From contig DDPV01000029.1 of NCBI GenBank assembly GCA_002342365.1, positions 67,653 through 131,652 of the forward strand: a stretch of 64,000 nt of DNA, written 5' to 3'. Position numbers and translations under genes: made by a program. This document shows, in pieces, positions 19,384 to 28,822 of this stretch. How positions within the stretch are numbered: the first letter of the stretch is position 1; each line of letters begins with the position of its first letter. Under the pieces are notes generated by a model. The model did not search any database, was not told where the DNA came from, and was given only the letters and a program-made list of their open reading frames with translations. This stretch comes from Burkholderiales bacterium UBA2459 (lineage in GTDB: Bacteria; Pseudomonadota; Gammaproteobacteria; Burkholderiales; Burkholderiaceae_E).

Positions 19384-20474
19384 GCCCTTGCTTGATGGTG
19401 ATGGCAGGCGGAACCGGTGGGCATGTGATCCCGGGACTTGCGGTGGCCGAACGTTTGCGGGCTCAAGGCTGGCGAATTGTCTGGCTGGGTAACCCGTCGG
19501 GCATGGAAGCTGCGCTCACCGAGCGCGCTGGAATCCCAATGCGTCCGCTGGTGTTTTCAGGCCTGCGAGGCAAGGGCTTTGCAGCGTTTTTTTGGATGCC
19601 CTGGCGTTTGCTGCGCGCTTTTGCGCAGGCGATTGCCGCATTGCGCGCCGAAAAGCCCCATGTGGTGCTTGGCATGGGCGGTTATGTGGCTTTTCCGGGT
19701 GGAATGATGGCAAGCCTTCTGGGTCGGCCGCTTTTGATTCACGAGCAAAACTCGGTAGCCGGTTTGACCAATCGGGTCCTGGCCAAACTTGCCGATGCGG
19801 TGTTTGAGGCCTTTCCGGGCTCTTTCGGTGCTGCAAGCGCGCCTGCGGTTCAATGGATTGGCAACCCGGTCCGCGAGGCGATTTTGCAATTGCCGCCACC
19901 CCAGCAGCGCTATCAGGCTCGCGAGGGACCGCTGCGGATCCTGGTCCTCGGTGGCAGCCTCGGTGCGCAAGCGATTAACGACTTGGTGCCCAAGGCGCTT
20001 GCCTTGATTTCGCGCACCAACCGGCCAAGGCTGTTACACCAATCCGGCGAAAAGCACCGCGAAGCTTTGCATAACGCATACCAGCAAGCCGAAGTGACGG
20101 CGCAGGTTGAAGCCTTCATCTCGGATATGGCGCAAGCCTACGCTGAGGCTGATCTCGTGATTGCCCGCGCTGGAGCCATGACGGTTTCAGAAGTCGCCGC
20201 AGCCGGTGTGGCGGCCTTGTTCATTCCTTTTCCGCATGCGGTGGACGACCATCAAACCGGTAATGCGCAGTTTTTGGTTGAGGTCCAAGCCGCTTGGTGT
20301 TTTCAGCAGGATCAGTTCAGTCCGCAGCAGCTTGCCGATTTGCTGCAAGCGCTCGATCGCCAGCGTCTGATGCAGATGGCGCAAGCCGCGCGCGCCGCGG
20401 CAAAGCCCGAAGCGCTCGAAGTCCTGGTGCGCGCCTGTACCCAGGCGGCTGACAGGCAAAGGCAGACCGCATGA
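19380..20474 (+). CDS. murG: UDP-GlcNAc:lipid I N-acetylglucosaminyltransferase
   Basis: Makes lipid II on the cytoplasmic face by adding GlcNAc to lipid I. The GT-B protein (364 residues) starts with the MurG glycine loop [17 protein letters not shown], has [16 protein letters not shown] and [14 protein letters not shown] in the acceptor domain, and [30 protein letters not shown] and [18 protein letters not shown] in the donor domain. The start is GTG at 19380, overlapping ftsW by four bases; ATGA joins it to murC. Confidence 0.96.
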   Translation: MSPCLMVMAGGTGGHVIPGLAVAERLRAQGWRIVWLGNPSGMEAALTERAGIPMRPLVFSGLRGKGFAAFFWMPWRLLRAFAQAIAALRAEKPHVVLGMGGYVAFPGGMMASLLGRPLLIHEQNSVAGLTNRVLAKLADAVFEAFPGSFGAASAPAVQWIGNPVREAILQLPPPQQRYQAREGPLRILVLGGSLGAQAINDLVPKALALISRTNRPRLLHQSGEKHREALHNAYQQAEVTAQVEAFISDMAQAYAEADLVIARAGAMTVSEVAAAGVAALFIPFPHAVDDHQTGNAQFLVEVQAAWCFQQDQFSPQQLADLLQALDRQRLMQMAQAARAAAKPEALEVLVRACTQAADRQRQTA

Positions 20475-21877
20475 AGCACAAGGTCAGGCGTATCCACTTT
20501 GTGGGCATCGGTGGTGCCGGCATGAGCGGGATTGCCGAGGTTTTCCTCAACCTAGGCTACAGCATTTCGGGCTCCGATTTGTCGCCCTCAGCGGTGACCG
20601 CTCGCCTGCAAGCGCTCGGTGCACAGGTGGTTTTTGGTCATGCGGCTGAGCATGTGGAAGGTGCAGATTGTCTGGTGCTTTCCAGTGCGGTCAAAAGCGA
20701 TAATCCCGAGCTGATTGCGGCGCGCGCAAAACGTATTCCGCTTGTGCCTCGCGCGATGATGCTCGCCGAGCTGATGAAGCTCAAGCAAGGGATTGCGGTG
20801 GCCGGCACCCATGGCAAAACCACCACCACCTCGCTGGTGGCATCGGTACTGGCCGCAGGCGGTCAGGATCCGACCTTTGTGATTGGCGGACTGCTCAACA
20901 GTGCCGGTGCCAATGCACGGCTTGGAAGCGGCGACATGATTGTGGTCGAAGCCGACGAATCCGACGCCTCGTTTTTGAATTTGTCACCAACCATGGCGAT
21001 CATCACGAATATCGATGCCGATCACATGGAAACCTATGCGCACGACCCGGCGCGCTTGCGTCAGGCCTTTGTGGAATTCACCCAACGGCTTCCCTTTTAC
21101 GGCACTGCGATCGTCTGTGTCGATGACCCCGGTGTTCGCCACATCATGCCCTTTGTTTCAAAACCTCTGCTGACTTATGGCTGCCGGGACGATGCCCAGG
21201 TTCGTGCCTGCGGGCTGCGCGCTGACGGAAGCACCATGCACTTTGCCGTCGAGCGTGAAGGGCAGGGTCCTTTGCAGGTTCAGCTCAATCTTCCCGGACG
21301 ACACAATGTGCTCAACGCGCTTGCTGCCATCGCGGTGGCTGGCGAGCTTGATTTGCCCGATGAGGCAGTGGTGAAGGCCTTGCGCGAATTCAAGGGGGTG
21401 GGCAGGCGTTTTCAGTCTTACGGCGATTTGCCGGCCCAAGGCGGCGGAAGCTTTCGCCTCATCGATGACTATGGCCACCACCCGGTGGAGATGGCTGCGG
21501 TTTTATCCGCGGCCCGCGGCGCTTTTCCGGGTCGACGGATCCTGTTGGCTTTCCAGCCGCATCGTTTTACCCGCACCCGTGACCTCTTTGAAGACTTCGT
21601 GGCTGTGCTCGGTCAAGCCGACGCTGTGTTTCTCACCGAAGTCTATGCCGCCGGCGAAGCAGCAATCGTGGCAGCTGACGGGCGATCGCTAGCCCGCGCC
21701 TTGCGTGTGACCGGGCGGATCGAACCGATTTTTTGCGAAGACCTAAAGCGCATGAAAATCGCGCTGATCGAGCAGGCGCGCGACGGTGATGTGGTTATCG
21801 CCATGGGCGCGGGGTCGATCGGAAGCCTGGCTGCAAACCTGCGCGATGCGATTGCTTCGGAGACCGTCAGTGACTGA
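20471..21877 (+). CDS. murC: UDP-MurNAc:L-alanine ligase
   Basis: Attaches the first amino acid, L-alanine, to UDP-MurNAc. The N-terminal [21 protein letters not shown] motif, the ATP loop [12 protein letters not shown] near residue 112, [24 protein letters not shown] and [12 protein letters not shown] identify it. The length of 468 residues is normal. Its start overlaps murG by four bases, and ddl starts within its last eight bases. Confidence 0.97.
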   Translation: MKHKVRRIHFVGIGGAGMSGIAEVFLNLGYSISGSDLSPSAVTARLQALGAQVVFGHAAEHVEGADCLVLSSAVKSDNPELIAARAKRIPLVPRAMMLAELMKLKQGIAVAGTHGKTTTTSLVASVLAAGGQDPTFVIGGLLNSAGANARLGSGDMIVVEADESDASFLNLSPTMAIITNIDADHMETYAHDPARLRQAFVEFTQRLPFYGTAIVCVDDPGVRHIMPFVSKPLLTYGCRDDAQVRACGLRADGSTMHFAVEREGQGPLQVQLNLPGRHNVLNALAAIAVAGELDLPDEAVVKALREFKGVGRRFQSYGDLPAQGGGSFRLIDDYGHHPVEMAAVLSAARGAFPGRRILLAFQPHRFTRTRDLFEDFVAVLGQADAVFLTEVYAAGEAAIVAADGRSLARALRVTGRIEPIFCEDLKRMKIALIEQARDGDVVIAMGAGSIGSLAANLRDAIASETVSD

Positions 21878-22853
21878 GCAAAGTGCAACCCCCCCACCGG
21901 GCCGCACCCAGCCCGCTTGTGCGCTAGGCGAGGTCGCGGTGCTGATGGGTGGGCAATCGGCCGAGCGCGAGATCTCCTTGCGCTCAGGCGCTGGCGTGTT
22001 GAAGGCTTTAGAAGAGCAGGGCATCAAGGCGCAGGCCTTTGATCCGGCCAAGCAGGGGCTTGATGCGCTGAAGTTGCTTGGCATCGACCGGGTCTTTATC
22101 GCCTTGCATGGGCGCTTTGGCGAAGACGGAACCGTGCAGGGGGCGCTGGAGCTGCTTGGTATTCCTTATACCGGATCAGGCGTTCAGGCCTCGGCGATCG
22201 CAATCGACAAAATCCGTACCAAACAAATCTGGTCATGTTCAGGACTTCCGACGCCGCCAAGCCTTCAGGTGCCTGAAGGGGCTGTGGCTAGCATGCTGAT
22301 CGATAAGCTCGGTTTGCCCATGGTGATTAAACCGGCCCGCGAAGGCTCAACCCTTGGGCTGAGCAAGGTGTATGAGGCGGGCGAGCTTGAGCCTGCGCTT
22401 GCGCTTGCGCGAGCCAGTGACCCGTTGGTGCTTGCCGAACGACTGATTGCAGGACGCGAGCTGACGGTGGCCGTGCTGGGCGAGGGCGATCAGGCCGAGG
22501 CGCTGCCGATTGTTGAAATTCGCGCACCGCAAGGAAACTATGATTATCAAAACAAGTATTTCACCGAGGATACCGAGTATTTGTGTCCAGCGCCGCTTGA
22601 TGCCGAGGTCACAGCTAAGGTGCAAGCAATCGCCCTTGCCGCCTACCGCGCCATCGGTTGCTCAGGCTGGGGCCGGGTGGACCTGATGCTGGACGAAGCG
22701 ATGCAGCCCTGGTTGCTTGAGGTGAACACCTCACCTGGGATGACCGATCACTCGCTGGTTCCAATGGCCGCGCGGGCGGTCGGGATGAGCTACGCGTCGC
22801 TGGTCTTGAGACTGCTTCATGAGGCTACTCTCAAGCTCAGGGGACTTGTTTGA
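21870..22853 (+). CDS. ddl: D-alanine:D-alanine ligase
   Basis: Makes D-Ala-D-Ala for MurF. The ATP-grasp protein shows [17 protein letters not shown] near the N-terminus, [61 protein letters not shown] and a final [13 protein letters not shown] chose GTG at 21870, which overlaps murC by eight bases and gives 327 residues. The longer open frame upstream is murC shadow. The TTG of ftsQ overlaps its stop by four bases. Confidence 0.94.
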   Translation: MTEQSATPPPGRTQPACALGEVAVLMGGQSAEREISLRSGAGVLKALEEQGIKAQAFDPAKQGLDALKLLGIDRVFIALHGRFGEDGTVQGALELLGIPYTGSGVQASAIAIDKIRTKQIWSCSGLPTPPSLQVPEGAVASMLIDKLGLPMVIKPAREGSTLGLSKVYEAGELEPALALARASDPLVLAERLIAGRELTVAVLGEGDQAEALPIVEIRAPQGNYDYQNKYFTEDTEYLCPAPLDAEVTAKVQAIALAAYRAIGCSGWGRVDLMLDEAMQPWLLEVNTSPGMTDHSLVPMAARAVGMSYASLVLRLLHEATLKLRGLV

Positions 22854-23749
22854 GCGCTGTACCGCAGCAGCATGCCCGCAGACGCGCGGCCGTCGTCAAC
22901 GAGACGGCTGGCTCAGTCCTTGAAAGTCTTAAAGCTGCAGGCCTTGCCTTTGTCGAGCTCATCAGGCGCTTGAGGCGTGATCCGCTTTGGATCAAGCGCT
23001 TTGCGATGGCGCTGGCATGCCTGGCTGCGACCGGATTGCTCGGGGCTTTGGGGCACTGGATTGCCCAAAAGCCCTTTTTTGCGATGCAACGCGTGATTGT
23101 CGAGGCTGCACCGGGTCATGCCCTCAACCATGTCCAGGACGGTTCAATCCAATTGGCGCTGCGTCGAATAGGGTTTTTTGATTTTTTCTCGCTTGACCTT
23201 GAGAGCGTTCGCGATCAGGTGCAGCAGGTCGACTGGGTCCGCAAGGTGCAAGTGCGACGCGTCTGGCCCAACGCCTTGCTCCTGGAAGTTGAAGAGCATC
23301 AGCCGATCGCGATCTGGAACGGTGATCGCTTGATCAACCACCACGGCGAGCTTTTCACGGCAAACTTCGCCGAAGCCGAAATCGCAGGCGATTTGCCGCA
23401 GCTCATCGGCCCGGATGGCTCGCATCCTCAGGTGCTCGCCCGCTGGCGCGATTTAAGGCAATGGCTTGCTCCGCTTGCGCGTTCGCCAAGCGTGGTATCG
23501 CTGTCGGCCAGTCACGCCTGGCAGGCCCGGCTTGACGACGGCAGCCTGATTTTGCTGGGACGCGATGAAGGGCTTGGCATCGAACATCGGGTGGCGCGTT
23601 GGGTGGAATCGCATCGCAGCGTGATGGAGCGCCTCATGAAACCTGTGGCGGCGGTGGATTTGCGTTATCCCAACGGTTTTGCCTTGCAGATGGCCGAGCA
23701 GCAGGGCGGGCACATGGGCTTAAAAAAGAGTGCAAAGAGGGACAAATGA
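22850..23749 (+). CDS. ftsQ: Cell division protein FtsQ
   Basis: A 299-residue bitopic inner-membrane protein of the FtsQLB complex. A charged cytoplasmic tail is followed by one membrane helix (about residues 48-68) and a POTRA domain (FFAMQRVIVEAAPGHALNHV...), then the beta domain with RVWPNALLLEVEEHQPIAIWNGDRLINHHGELF. The start is TTG at 22850, in a TTGA overlap with ddl, and no ATG lies near. The stop overlaps ftsA by four bases. Confidence 0.93.
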   Translation: MSAVPQQHARRRAAVVNETAGSVLESLKAAGLAFVELIRRLRRDPLWIKRFAMALACLAATGLLGALGHWIAQKPFFAMQRVIVEAAPGHALNHVQDGSIQLALRRIGFFDFFSLDLESVRDQVQQVDWVRKVQVRRVWPNALLLEVEEHQPIAIWNGDRLINHHGELFTANFAEAEIAGDLPQLIGPDGSHPQVLARWRDLRQWLAPLARSPSVVSLSASHAWQARLDDGSLILLGRDEGLGIEHRVARWVESHRSVMERLMKPVAAVDLRYPNGFALQMAEQQGGHMGLKKSAKRDK

Positions 23750-24978
23750 CACGAGATGCCAAAGATCTGATTGTTGGGCTCGATATCGGCACCTCGAAAA
23801 TCGTGGCCATGGTGGCTGAATTGACGATTGACGGACGCATCGAAATTATCGGGCTCGGACAGCACGAATCGCGCGGCTTGAAAAAAGGTGTGGTGGTGAA
23901 CATTGAGGCCACGGTGGCTTCGATTCAACGTGCGCTTGAAGAAGCCGAATTGATGGCCGATTGCAAGATCCGCTCGGTCTACACCGGCATTGCCGGCAGC
24001 CACATTCGCAGTTTCAACTCATCGGGAATGGTTGCGATCAAGGAAAAAGAAGTCACCGAAGCCGATATAGCCCGGGTGATCGAAACCGCAAAAGCGGTCA
24101 ACATCCCGACCGATCAGCAAATCCTGCATGTGCTTCCCCAGGAGTTTGTGGTTGACGGCCAGGACGATATCCGCGAGCCGATCGGCATGAGCGGGGTCAG
24201 GCTTGAAACCAAGGTCCACATCGTCACCGGCGCGGTATCGGCTGCGCAAAACATCGTCAAGTGCGTGCGACGCTGCGGGCTGGAGGTTCAGGATTTGATC
24301 CTGCAGCCGCTTGCCTCGAGTTACGCGGTGCTGACTTCCGATGAAAAAGAGCTTGGCGTAGCACTTGTGGATATCGGTGGAGGGACCACGGATATTGCGA
24401 TCTTCACCGAAGGTGCGATTCGGCATACGGCAGTGATTCCGATTGCCGGGGATCAAATCACCAACGATATCGCTATGGCTTTAAGAACGCCAACGCCTGA
24501 GGCGGAAGAAATTAAACTTCGCCACGGGATTGCCAAAGAGGTGCTTGCCGATCCAGCGGCGCGAATTGAGGTACCCGGCCTGGGCGATCGGGCGCCACGC
24601 CATATGTCGCGTCAGGCGCTTGCGGCCGTGATCGAACCGCGGGTTGAAGAATTATTTTCCCTCGTCAATCAGGTGATTCGCGAATCGGGCTATGAGGAGT
24701 TGCTGTCTTCAGGCATTGTGATGACCGGTGGCACCACCTTAATGCCGGGCATGGTCGAGCTGGCTGAGGATATATTCCTCAAGCCGGTACGCGTGGGTAT
24801 GCCTGATTACAGCGGAGGGCTGGCTGATGTGGTCGCTTCGCCGCGGTTTTCAACCGCGGTGGGGCTGATTGAGGAGGCGCGGATCCAGCGCTTGCGGGGA
24901 ATGCGGGTGGCGCAGCAAGGGGGCTCATTCAAGGAGACAATGCGGCGCATGAAGGACTGGTTTCTTGGCAACTTCTAG
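23746..24978 (+). CDS. ftsA: Cell division protein FtsA
   Basis: The actin-like protein that tethers FtsZ filaments to the membrane. The 410-residue sequence has the phosphate-1 motif [15 protein letters not shown] at the start, [18 protein letters not shown] in the middle and [14 protein letters not shown] later. The C-terminus [14 protein letters not shown] is the amphipathic membrane-targeting helix. The start at 23746 has aagaggga upstream and forms ATGA with the ftsQ stop; the earlier open frame is ftsQ shadow. Confidence 0.97.
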   Translation: MTRDAKDLIVGLDIGTSKIVAMVAELTIDGRIEIIGLGQHESRGLKKGVVVNIEATVASIQRALEEAELMADCKIRSVYTGIAGSHIRSFNSSGMVAIKEKEVTEADIARVIETAKAVNIPTDQQILHVLPQEFVVDGQDDIREPIGMSGVRLETKVHIVTGAVSAAQNIVKCVRRCGLEVQDLILQPLASSYAVLTSDEKELGVALVDIGGGTTDIAIFTEGAIRHTAVIPIAGDQITNDIAMALRTPTPEAEEIKLRHGIAKEVLADPAARIEVPGLGDRAPRHMSRQALAAVIEPRVEELFSLVNQVIRESGYEELLSSGIVMTGGTTLMPGMVELAEDIFLKPVRVGMPDYSGGLADVVASPRFSTAVGLIEEARIQRLRGMRVAQQGGSFKETMRRMKDWFLGNF

Positions 24979-25049
24979 CCGGGAAACGGTGGGGGGTGTT
25001 GGCCGGGGTCGGCACAACAGTACAGGCTGAACGACATGGAGGGTACGTT

Positions 25050-26423
25050 ATGAGTTTTGAAATGTTGGACGATGAGCCGGCACCGGAAGGCGCGGTCATC
25101 AAAGTGGTCGGCGTTGGCGGTGCGGGCGGCAACGCGGTCAATCACATGATTTCACGCGGGGTGCAAGGCGTTGAATTCATTGCAATGAACACCGACAAAC
25201 AAGCGCTGATCAAATCGGGCGCTGCACACATCATACAGCTTGGCGAGGCTGGATTAGGTGCCGGTGCAAACCCGGAAGCAGGCCGAGATTCGGCGCGCGC
25301 ACGCGAGCTGGAGATTCGAGCAGCGCTCGAGGGCGCCAACATGGTCTTTCTGACGGCAGGCATGGGCAAAGGCACCGGAACCGGCGCTTCCCCGGTGGTG
25401 GCATCGATTGCCAAAGACATGGGAATTCTGACCGTCGGTGTGGTCACCAAACCCTTCGATTTTGAAGGCTCCCGGAAAATGAAAGTGGCCGAAGCTGGGA
25501 TCGACGCGCTGGTTGAGCATGTTGATTCGCTGATCGTTGTTTTGAATCAAAAGCTCTTTGAGGTGATGGACGAGGACGCGAGTCTGCAAGATGCCTTCAA
25601 GCAGGCCGATAATGTTTTGCACAATGCTGTGGCTGGCATTGCCGAAATCATCAATGTTCCAGGTCTGGTCAACGTTGATTTCGCCGACGTGCGCACCGTG
25701 ATGGCTGAGCAGGGCAAGGCCATGATGGGTATTGGCGAATCGGCCGGGATGGATCGGGCACGTATTGCAGCCGAACAGGCTGTGGCTTCGCCTTTGCTCG
25801 ACGGGGTTGACCTCAACGGTGCGCGCGGCGTGATCGTAAACATCACCGCCGCCCACAATCTCAAGCTTCGCGAAACCAACGAGGTGATTAACACCATCCG
25901 TGAGTTTTGTTCAGAGGACGCCACGATCATTCACGGCACCGTGTTTGACGACAACATGGGCGACAGCCTGAGGGTGACCGTGGTGGCAACCGGCATCGGT
26001 CGAAGTCGGGTGATGCCCAAGCCTCCGGTTCTTGTGAGTGCACCACTTGCTATACCGCGCACTGGGACCTACGACGCGCCGCTTGCCCCATCGCCGGCTG
26101 CATCCGCGGGCTTGATCGGACAGGCTGCATCGCCTTCGCCCGCAGCAACGCCGAGCATGCCGTCGGCTTTTTCTTCGCCTTCTGTGCCATCACCTGCATT
26201 TCAGGCCGCCATGTCGACCCCGCCGACCCAGGCTGCAACAACGGCCATGGCTACAAGCGCCCAGTCAGCGCCGCAATCCCCCAATCCCTATGCGGGCAAC
26301 CTCGATACGCCAACAGTGTGGCGTGACCCCAGGGCGGCGGCTTCGGCCAGAGTGGCTGCCTTGGAAGAAAGCGGGGTGGAGAAGCTCGATATTCCCGCGT
26401 TTTTAAGACGGCAAGCCGACTGA
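25050..26423 (+). CDS. ftsZ: Cell division GTPase FtsZ, with a substituted G-box
   Basis: The tubulin-like GTPase that forms the Z ring. [13 protein letters not shown] opens the nucleotide site, [11 protein letters not shown] is the T7 synergy loop with the catalytic aspartate, and a long Pro/Ala/Ser linker (about residues 325-420) leads to the C-terminal peptide [11 protein letters not shown] that binds FtsA and ZapD. The tubulin signature reads [12 protein letters not shown], so Lys107 replaces the middle glycine of GGGTGTG, equivalent to E. coli Gly105. The T3 loop is also about two residues shorter than in E. coli. The start at 25050 has ggaggg at 25037. Length 457 residues. Confidence 0.96.
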   Translation: MSFEMLDDEPAPEGAVIKVVGVGGAGGNAVNHMISRGVQGVEFIAMNTDKQALIKSGAAHIIQLGEAGLGAGANPEAGRDSARARELEIRAALEGANMVFLTAGMGKGTGTGASPVVASIAKDMGILTVGVVTKPFDFEGSRKMKVAEAGIDALVEHVDSLIVVLNQKLFEVMDEDASLQDAFKQADNVLHNAVAGIAEIINVPGLVNVDFADVRTVMAEQGKAMMGIGESAGMDRARIAAEQAVASPLLDGVDLNGARGVIVNITAAHNLKLRETNEVINTIREFCSEDATIIHGTVFDDNMGDSLRVTVVATGIGRSRVMPKPPVLVSAPLAIPRTGTYDAPLAPSPAASAGLIGQAASPSPAATPSMPSAFSSPSVPSPAFQAAMSTPPTQAATTAMATSAQSAPQSPNPYAGNLDTPTVWRDPRAAASARVAALEESGVEKLDIPAFLRRQAD

Positions 26424-26441
26424 GTAAGACGGCAAGCCGAC
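26404..26441 (+). repeat. 17-bp direct repeat across the ftsZ stop
   Basis: The sequence taagacggcaagccgac occurs at 26404-26420, coding the last FtsZ residues, and again at 26425-26441 directly after the stop codon. It looks like a local duplication of the gene end. The rest of the gap to 26644 holds one hairpin (cccgcta at 26554 pairing with tagcggg at 26572) without a T-tract. Confidence 0.75.
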
Positions 26442-26644
26442 GAAGCCCGTGATTTCAGGCCCTCATCAACCGGCTGATCCCATCGCCCAGGATCACGACC
26501 CGATCGCGCAGCGAGGCGGCGAGCTTTGGAACCCCACCCCAAAAGCTTGCCCGCCCGCTACCCGCAAAAAATAGCGGGAGATGAGCCTTGCCGAACGCAC
26601 CGAGCCGATAAACTCACAGGTTCTTAACCCCCACGGAGAACCCC

Positions 26645-27145
26645 ATGATCAAAGTCGGCGACCACCTGCCTGAAGCAACCCTTTATGAATTTTATGATGT
26701 TGAAGCCAACGGCTGCAGCGTTGGGCCCAACGCGTTCAAGACCAGTGATTTGGTCAAAGACAAGAAGATTGCCATCTTTGGCTTACCCGGCGCCTTCACC
26801 CCAACCTGCTCGGCACAACATGTGCCGGGTTATGTCCGGCATGTCGACGATTTGAAAGCCAAAGGCGTGGATGAGATCTGGTGTGTGTCAGTCAACGACG
26901 CCTTTGTGATGGGAGCATGGGGCCGCGAGCAGCAGGCCGCAGGCAAAGTCCGCATGATGGCTGACGGCAGCGCGGAGCTCACCAAAGCAATGGGTCTTGA
27001 GTTTGACCTGACCGCGCGTGGCCTGGGACTTCGATGCCAGCGCTTTTCCATGGTCGTCGATCATGGCGTGGTGACGCATGTGAGTGTTGAAGATGCGGGC
27101 AAGTTCGAGGTGTCAAGCGCTGAGGCGATGCTTGCCCAGCTCTAA
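26645..27145 (+). CDS. Peroxiredoxin, Prx5 type
   Basis: A 166-residue thiol peroxidase of the Prx5/AhpE-like group that reduces hydrogen peroxide and alkyl hydroperoxides. The active site is [16 protein letters not shown] with the peroxidatic cysteine near residue 59. A second cysteine in [15 protein letters not shown] could resolve the disulfide or accept glutathione. The start has cggagaa at 26634. A weak promoter-like TTGCC...TAAACT pair lies at 26588-26614. Placement between ftsZ and lpxC is a conserved arrangement in Burkholderiales and does not imply a division role. Confidence 0.92.
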   Translation: MIKVGDHLPEATLYEFYDVEANGCSVGPNAFKTSDLVKDKKIAIFGLPGAFTPTCSAQHVPGYVRHVDDLKAKGVDEIWCVSVNDAFVMGAWGREQQAAGKVRMMADGSAELTKAMGLEFDLTARGLGLRCQRFSMVVDHGVVTHVSVEDAGKFEVSSAEAMLAQL

Positions 27146-27243
27146 AGCCTTCCAAGCGCGGTTCGCTAAAGCCCCCCGAGCGCGGCTCGCGAGAGCTTCC
27201 CAAGCTCGGCTCAACCGCCGGTGCTGACTCGCAGGAACAGCTG

Positions 27244-28170
27244 GTGCTAAGACAGCGCAGTTTGCGTGAGCCGGTGTGCACCACCGGCGTGGGTTTGCAC
27301 AGCGGGCAACGCGTGCGGCTTTGCCTGCGTCCGGCACCGGTGGATAGCGGGATTGTCTTTTATCGCACCGATCTTGAACCAGTTGCGGCCATCGCGGCGC
27401 GAGCGCAGGCGGTGAATGACACAAAAATGGCCTCAACCCTGACCGCTGCGCTTGGCGATGGCGATGTCGTGCGGGTGGCCACGGTTGAGCATTTGATGTC
27501 AGCACTCGCCGGCCTGGGAATCGATAACTTGCGGGTTGAGGTTGATGCCGCTGAAATTCCGATCCTTGATGGATCTTCGGGGTCCTTTGTCTACTTGATC
27601 CGATCGGCCGGCGTGGTCGAGCAGGCGGCAGCCAAGCGCTTTGTCCGCGTGTTGAAGCCCGTGGAGGTGCGCGACGGCGATAAATGGGCGCGCCTTGAGC
27701 CCCACTTCGGCTTTAAGCTGAGATTTGGGATCGATTTTCAGCATCCGGCAATCGATACCACGGTGCAAGAGGTTGAAGTCGATTTTTCGCGGGACTCCTA
27801 CGTTGATGCGGTTGCAAGGGCACGCACCTTTGGCTTTGTGCGCGACATCGAAGGCTTGCGCGCTGCAGGCCTGGCCCAGGGCGGCAGCTTGGACAATGCG
27901 ATCGTGATGGATGAGTTTCGCGTGCTCAACGACGAGGGTTTGCGCTCGGCCGATGAGTTTGTAAAACACAAGCTGCTTGATGCAATTGGCGATTTGTATT
28001 TGCTGGGCCGGCCCTTGCTCGCCGCCTATTCGGCCTATAAGTCGGGCCATGCCTTGAATAATCAGCTGTTGCGCAGCCTGCTTGAGCAGACGACGGCCTG
28101 GGAAGAAGTGCGCTTTGCCGAACGCAGCAAAGCACCGTTGCAATACGCAAGGGACTGGGCTTACGCCTGA
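27244..28170 (+). CDS. lpxC: UDP-3-O-acyl-N-acetylglucosamine deacetylase
   Basis: The zinc enzyme for the committed step of lipid A synthesis. The N-terminal [21 protein letters not shown] is the usual LpxC opening, [16 protein letters not shown] holds the first zinc histidine, and the [15 protein letters not shown] segment holds the others (His and Asp). [11 protein letters not shown] lies in the first domain. The start is GTG at 27244, supported by aggaac upstream and by alignment to the family start. Length 308 residues is normal. It implies an LPS-bearing outer membrane. Confidence 0.96.
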   Translation: MLRQRSLREPVCTTGVGLHSGQRVRLCLRPAPVDSGIVFYRTDLEPVAAIAARAQAVNDTKMASTLTAALGDGDVVRVATVEHLMSALAGLGIDNLRVEVDAAEIPILDGSSGSFVYLIRSAGVVEQAAAKRFVRVLKPVEVRDGDKWARLEPHFGFKLRFGIDFQHPAIDTTVQEVEVDFSRDSYVDAVARARTFGFVRDIEGLRAAGLAQGGSLDNAIVMDEFRVLNDEGLRSADEFVKHKLLDAIGDLYLLGRPLLAAYSAYKSGHALNNQLLRSLLEQTTAWEEVRFAERSKAPLQYARDWAYA

Positions 28171-28266
28171 CAGCAGGCTGCGCTCGACACCACATGCAAG
28201 GCCAGGCGAGAGGGCTAGGTCTGACACCGGGCAGCCCAGCGTCTTGAACCCGGTGAAGCTTGCGGT

Positions 28267-28737
28267 TTAGCCGGTTGGCTTGACCACGGTCTGCGTTTTG
28301 CGAGCGGCGCGCGCTAAGAGCCGCTTTACACTCGCCGAAAGCGCGGGAGGCAGCGATGCCTGCCGCAGCTCGCTCAAGGCCTCAAGGCCTGAAGCCGGCA
28401 GCGTTTTGCGATGCTGGGTGCCGGCACTTTGCGGGGGTTCGCGATAAGGCCTGGCCTTGATGCTGATGCTTTCGACCGACCAGCCCTGCGCACGCAAAAA
28501 TCGAAGCAGCGAGGGCAATTGCTGGCGAAGCCGCGCAGCCATGGCGCCGCTGGCCATCAGCACCAGAACCTGTGATCGAAGGTTACACACCTCAAGCTTC
28601 AATCCGGTATGCGCTTGCAATTGCGCCTGCAATAGGCTCAGGCTTTGCGCCTGCCTGAGGAGCATCGCGCCTTGGGGGTCAAGTTCGATCCAACTGAGCA
28701 TCGCCCGGCTGGCGTTTTGCTTTGTGTTTGCCGTCAT
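28267..28737 (-). CDS. DciA-like protein (DUF721)
   Basis: A protein of about 156 residues with the DUF721/DciA fold pattern: LLRQAQSLSLLQAQLQAHTG, then LEVCNLRSQVLVLMASGAMAARLRQQLPSLLRFLRAQGW, where the aromatic-hydrophobic strand and amphipathic helix are typical. DciA loads the replicative helicase in bacteria that lack DnaC, but DUF721 proteins are divergent and the role here is inference. It lies between lpxC and secA, convergent with lpxC and divergent from secA, as in other betaproteobacteria. ATG at 28737 is preferred; an in-frame ATG at 28758 exists. Confidence 0.7.
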   Translation of the reverse strand: MTANTKQNASRAMLSWIELDPQGAMLLRQAQSLSLLQAQLQAHTGLKLEVCNLRSQVLVLMASGAMAARLRQQLPSLLRFLRAQGWSVESISIKARPYREPPQSAGTQHRKTLPASGLEALSELRQASLPPALSASVKRLLARAARKTQTVVKPTG

Positions 28738-28822
28738 AAAGTGCTTCGAGGGTAGCACGCCGGCGCATGCGGTTTGGGGCTGAGGGAAAAGTTCGATGCG
28801 CCAAACTGTTAAACTCGCGCCG

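Noticed and set aside
26554..26578. Hairpin cccgcta/tagcggg after ftsZ as a terminator
   Set aside because: Seven base pairs, but the loop is A-rich and no T-run follows on the plus strand; not convincing as a terminator.
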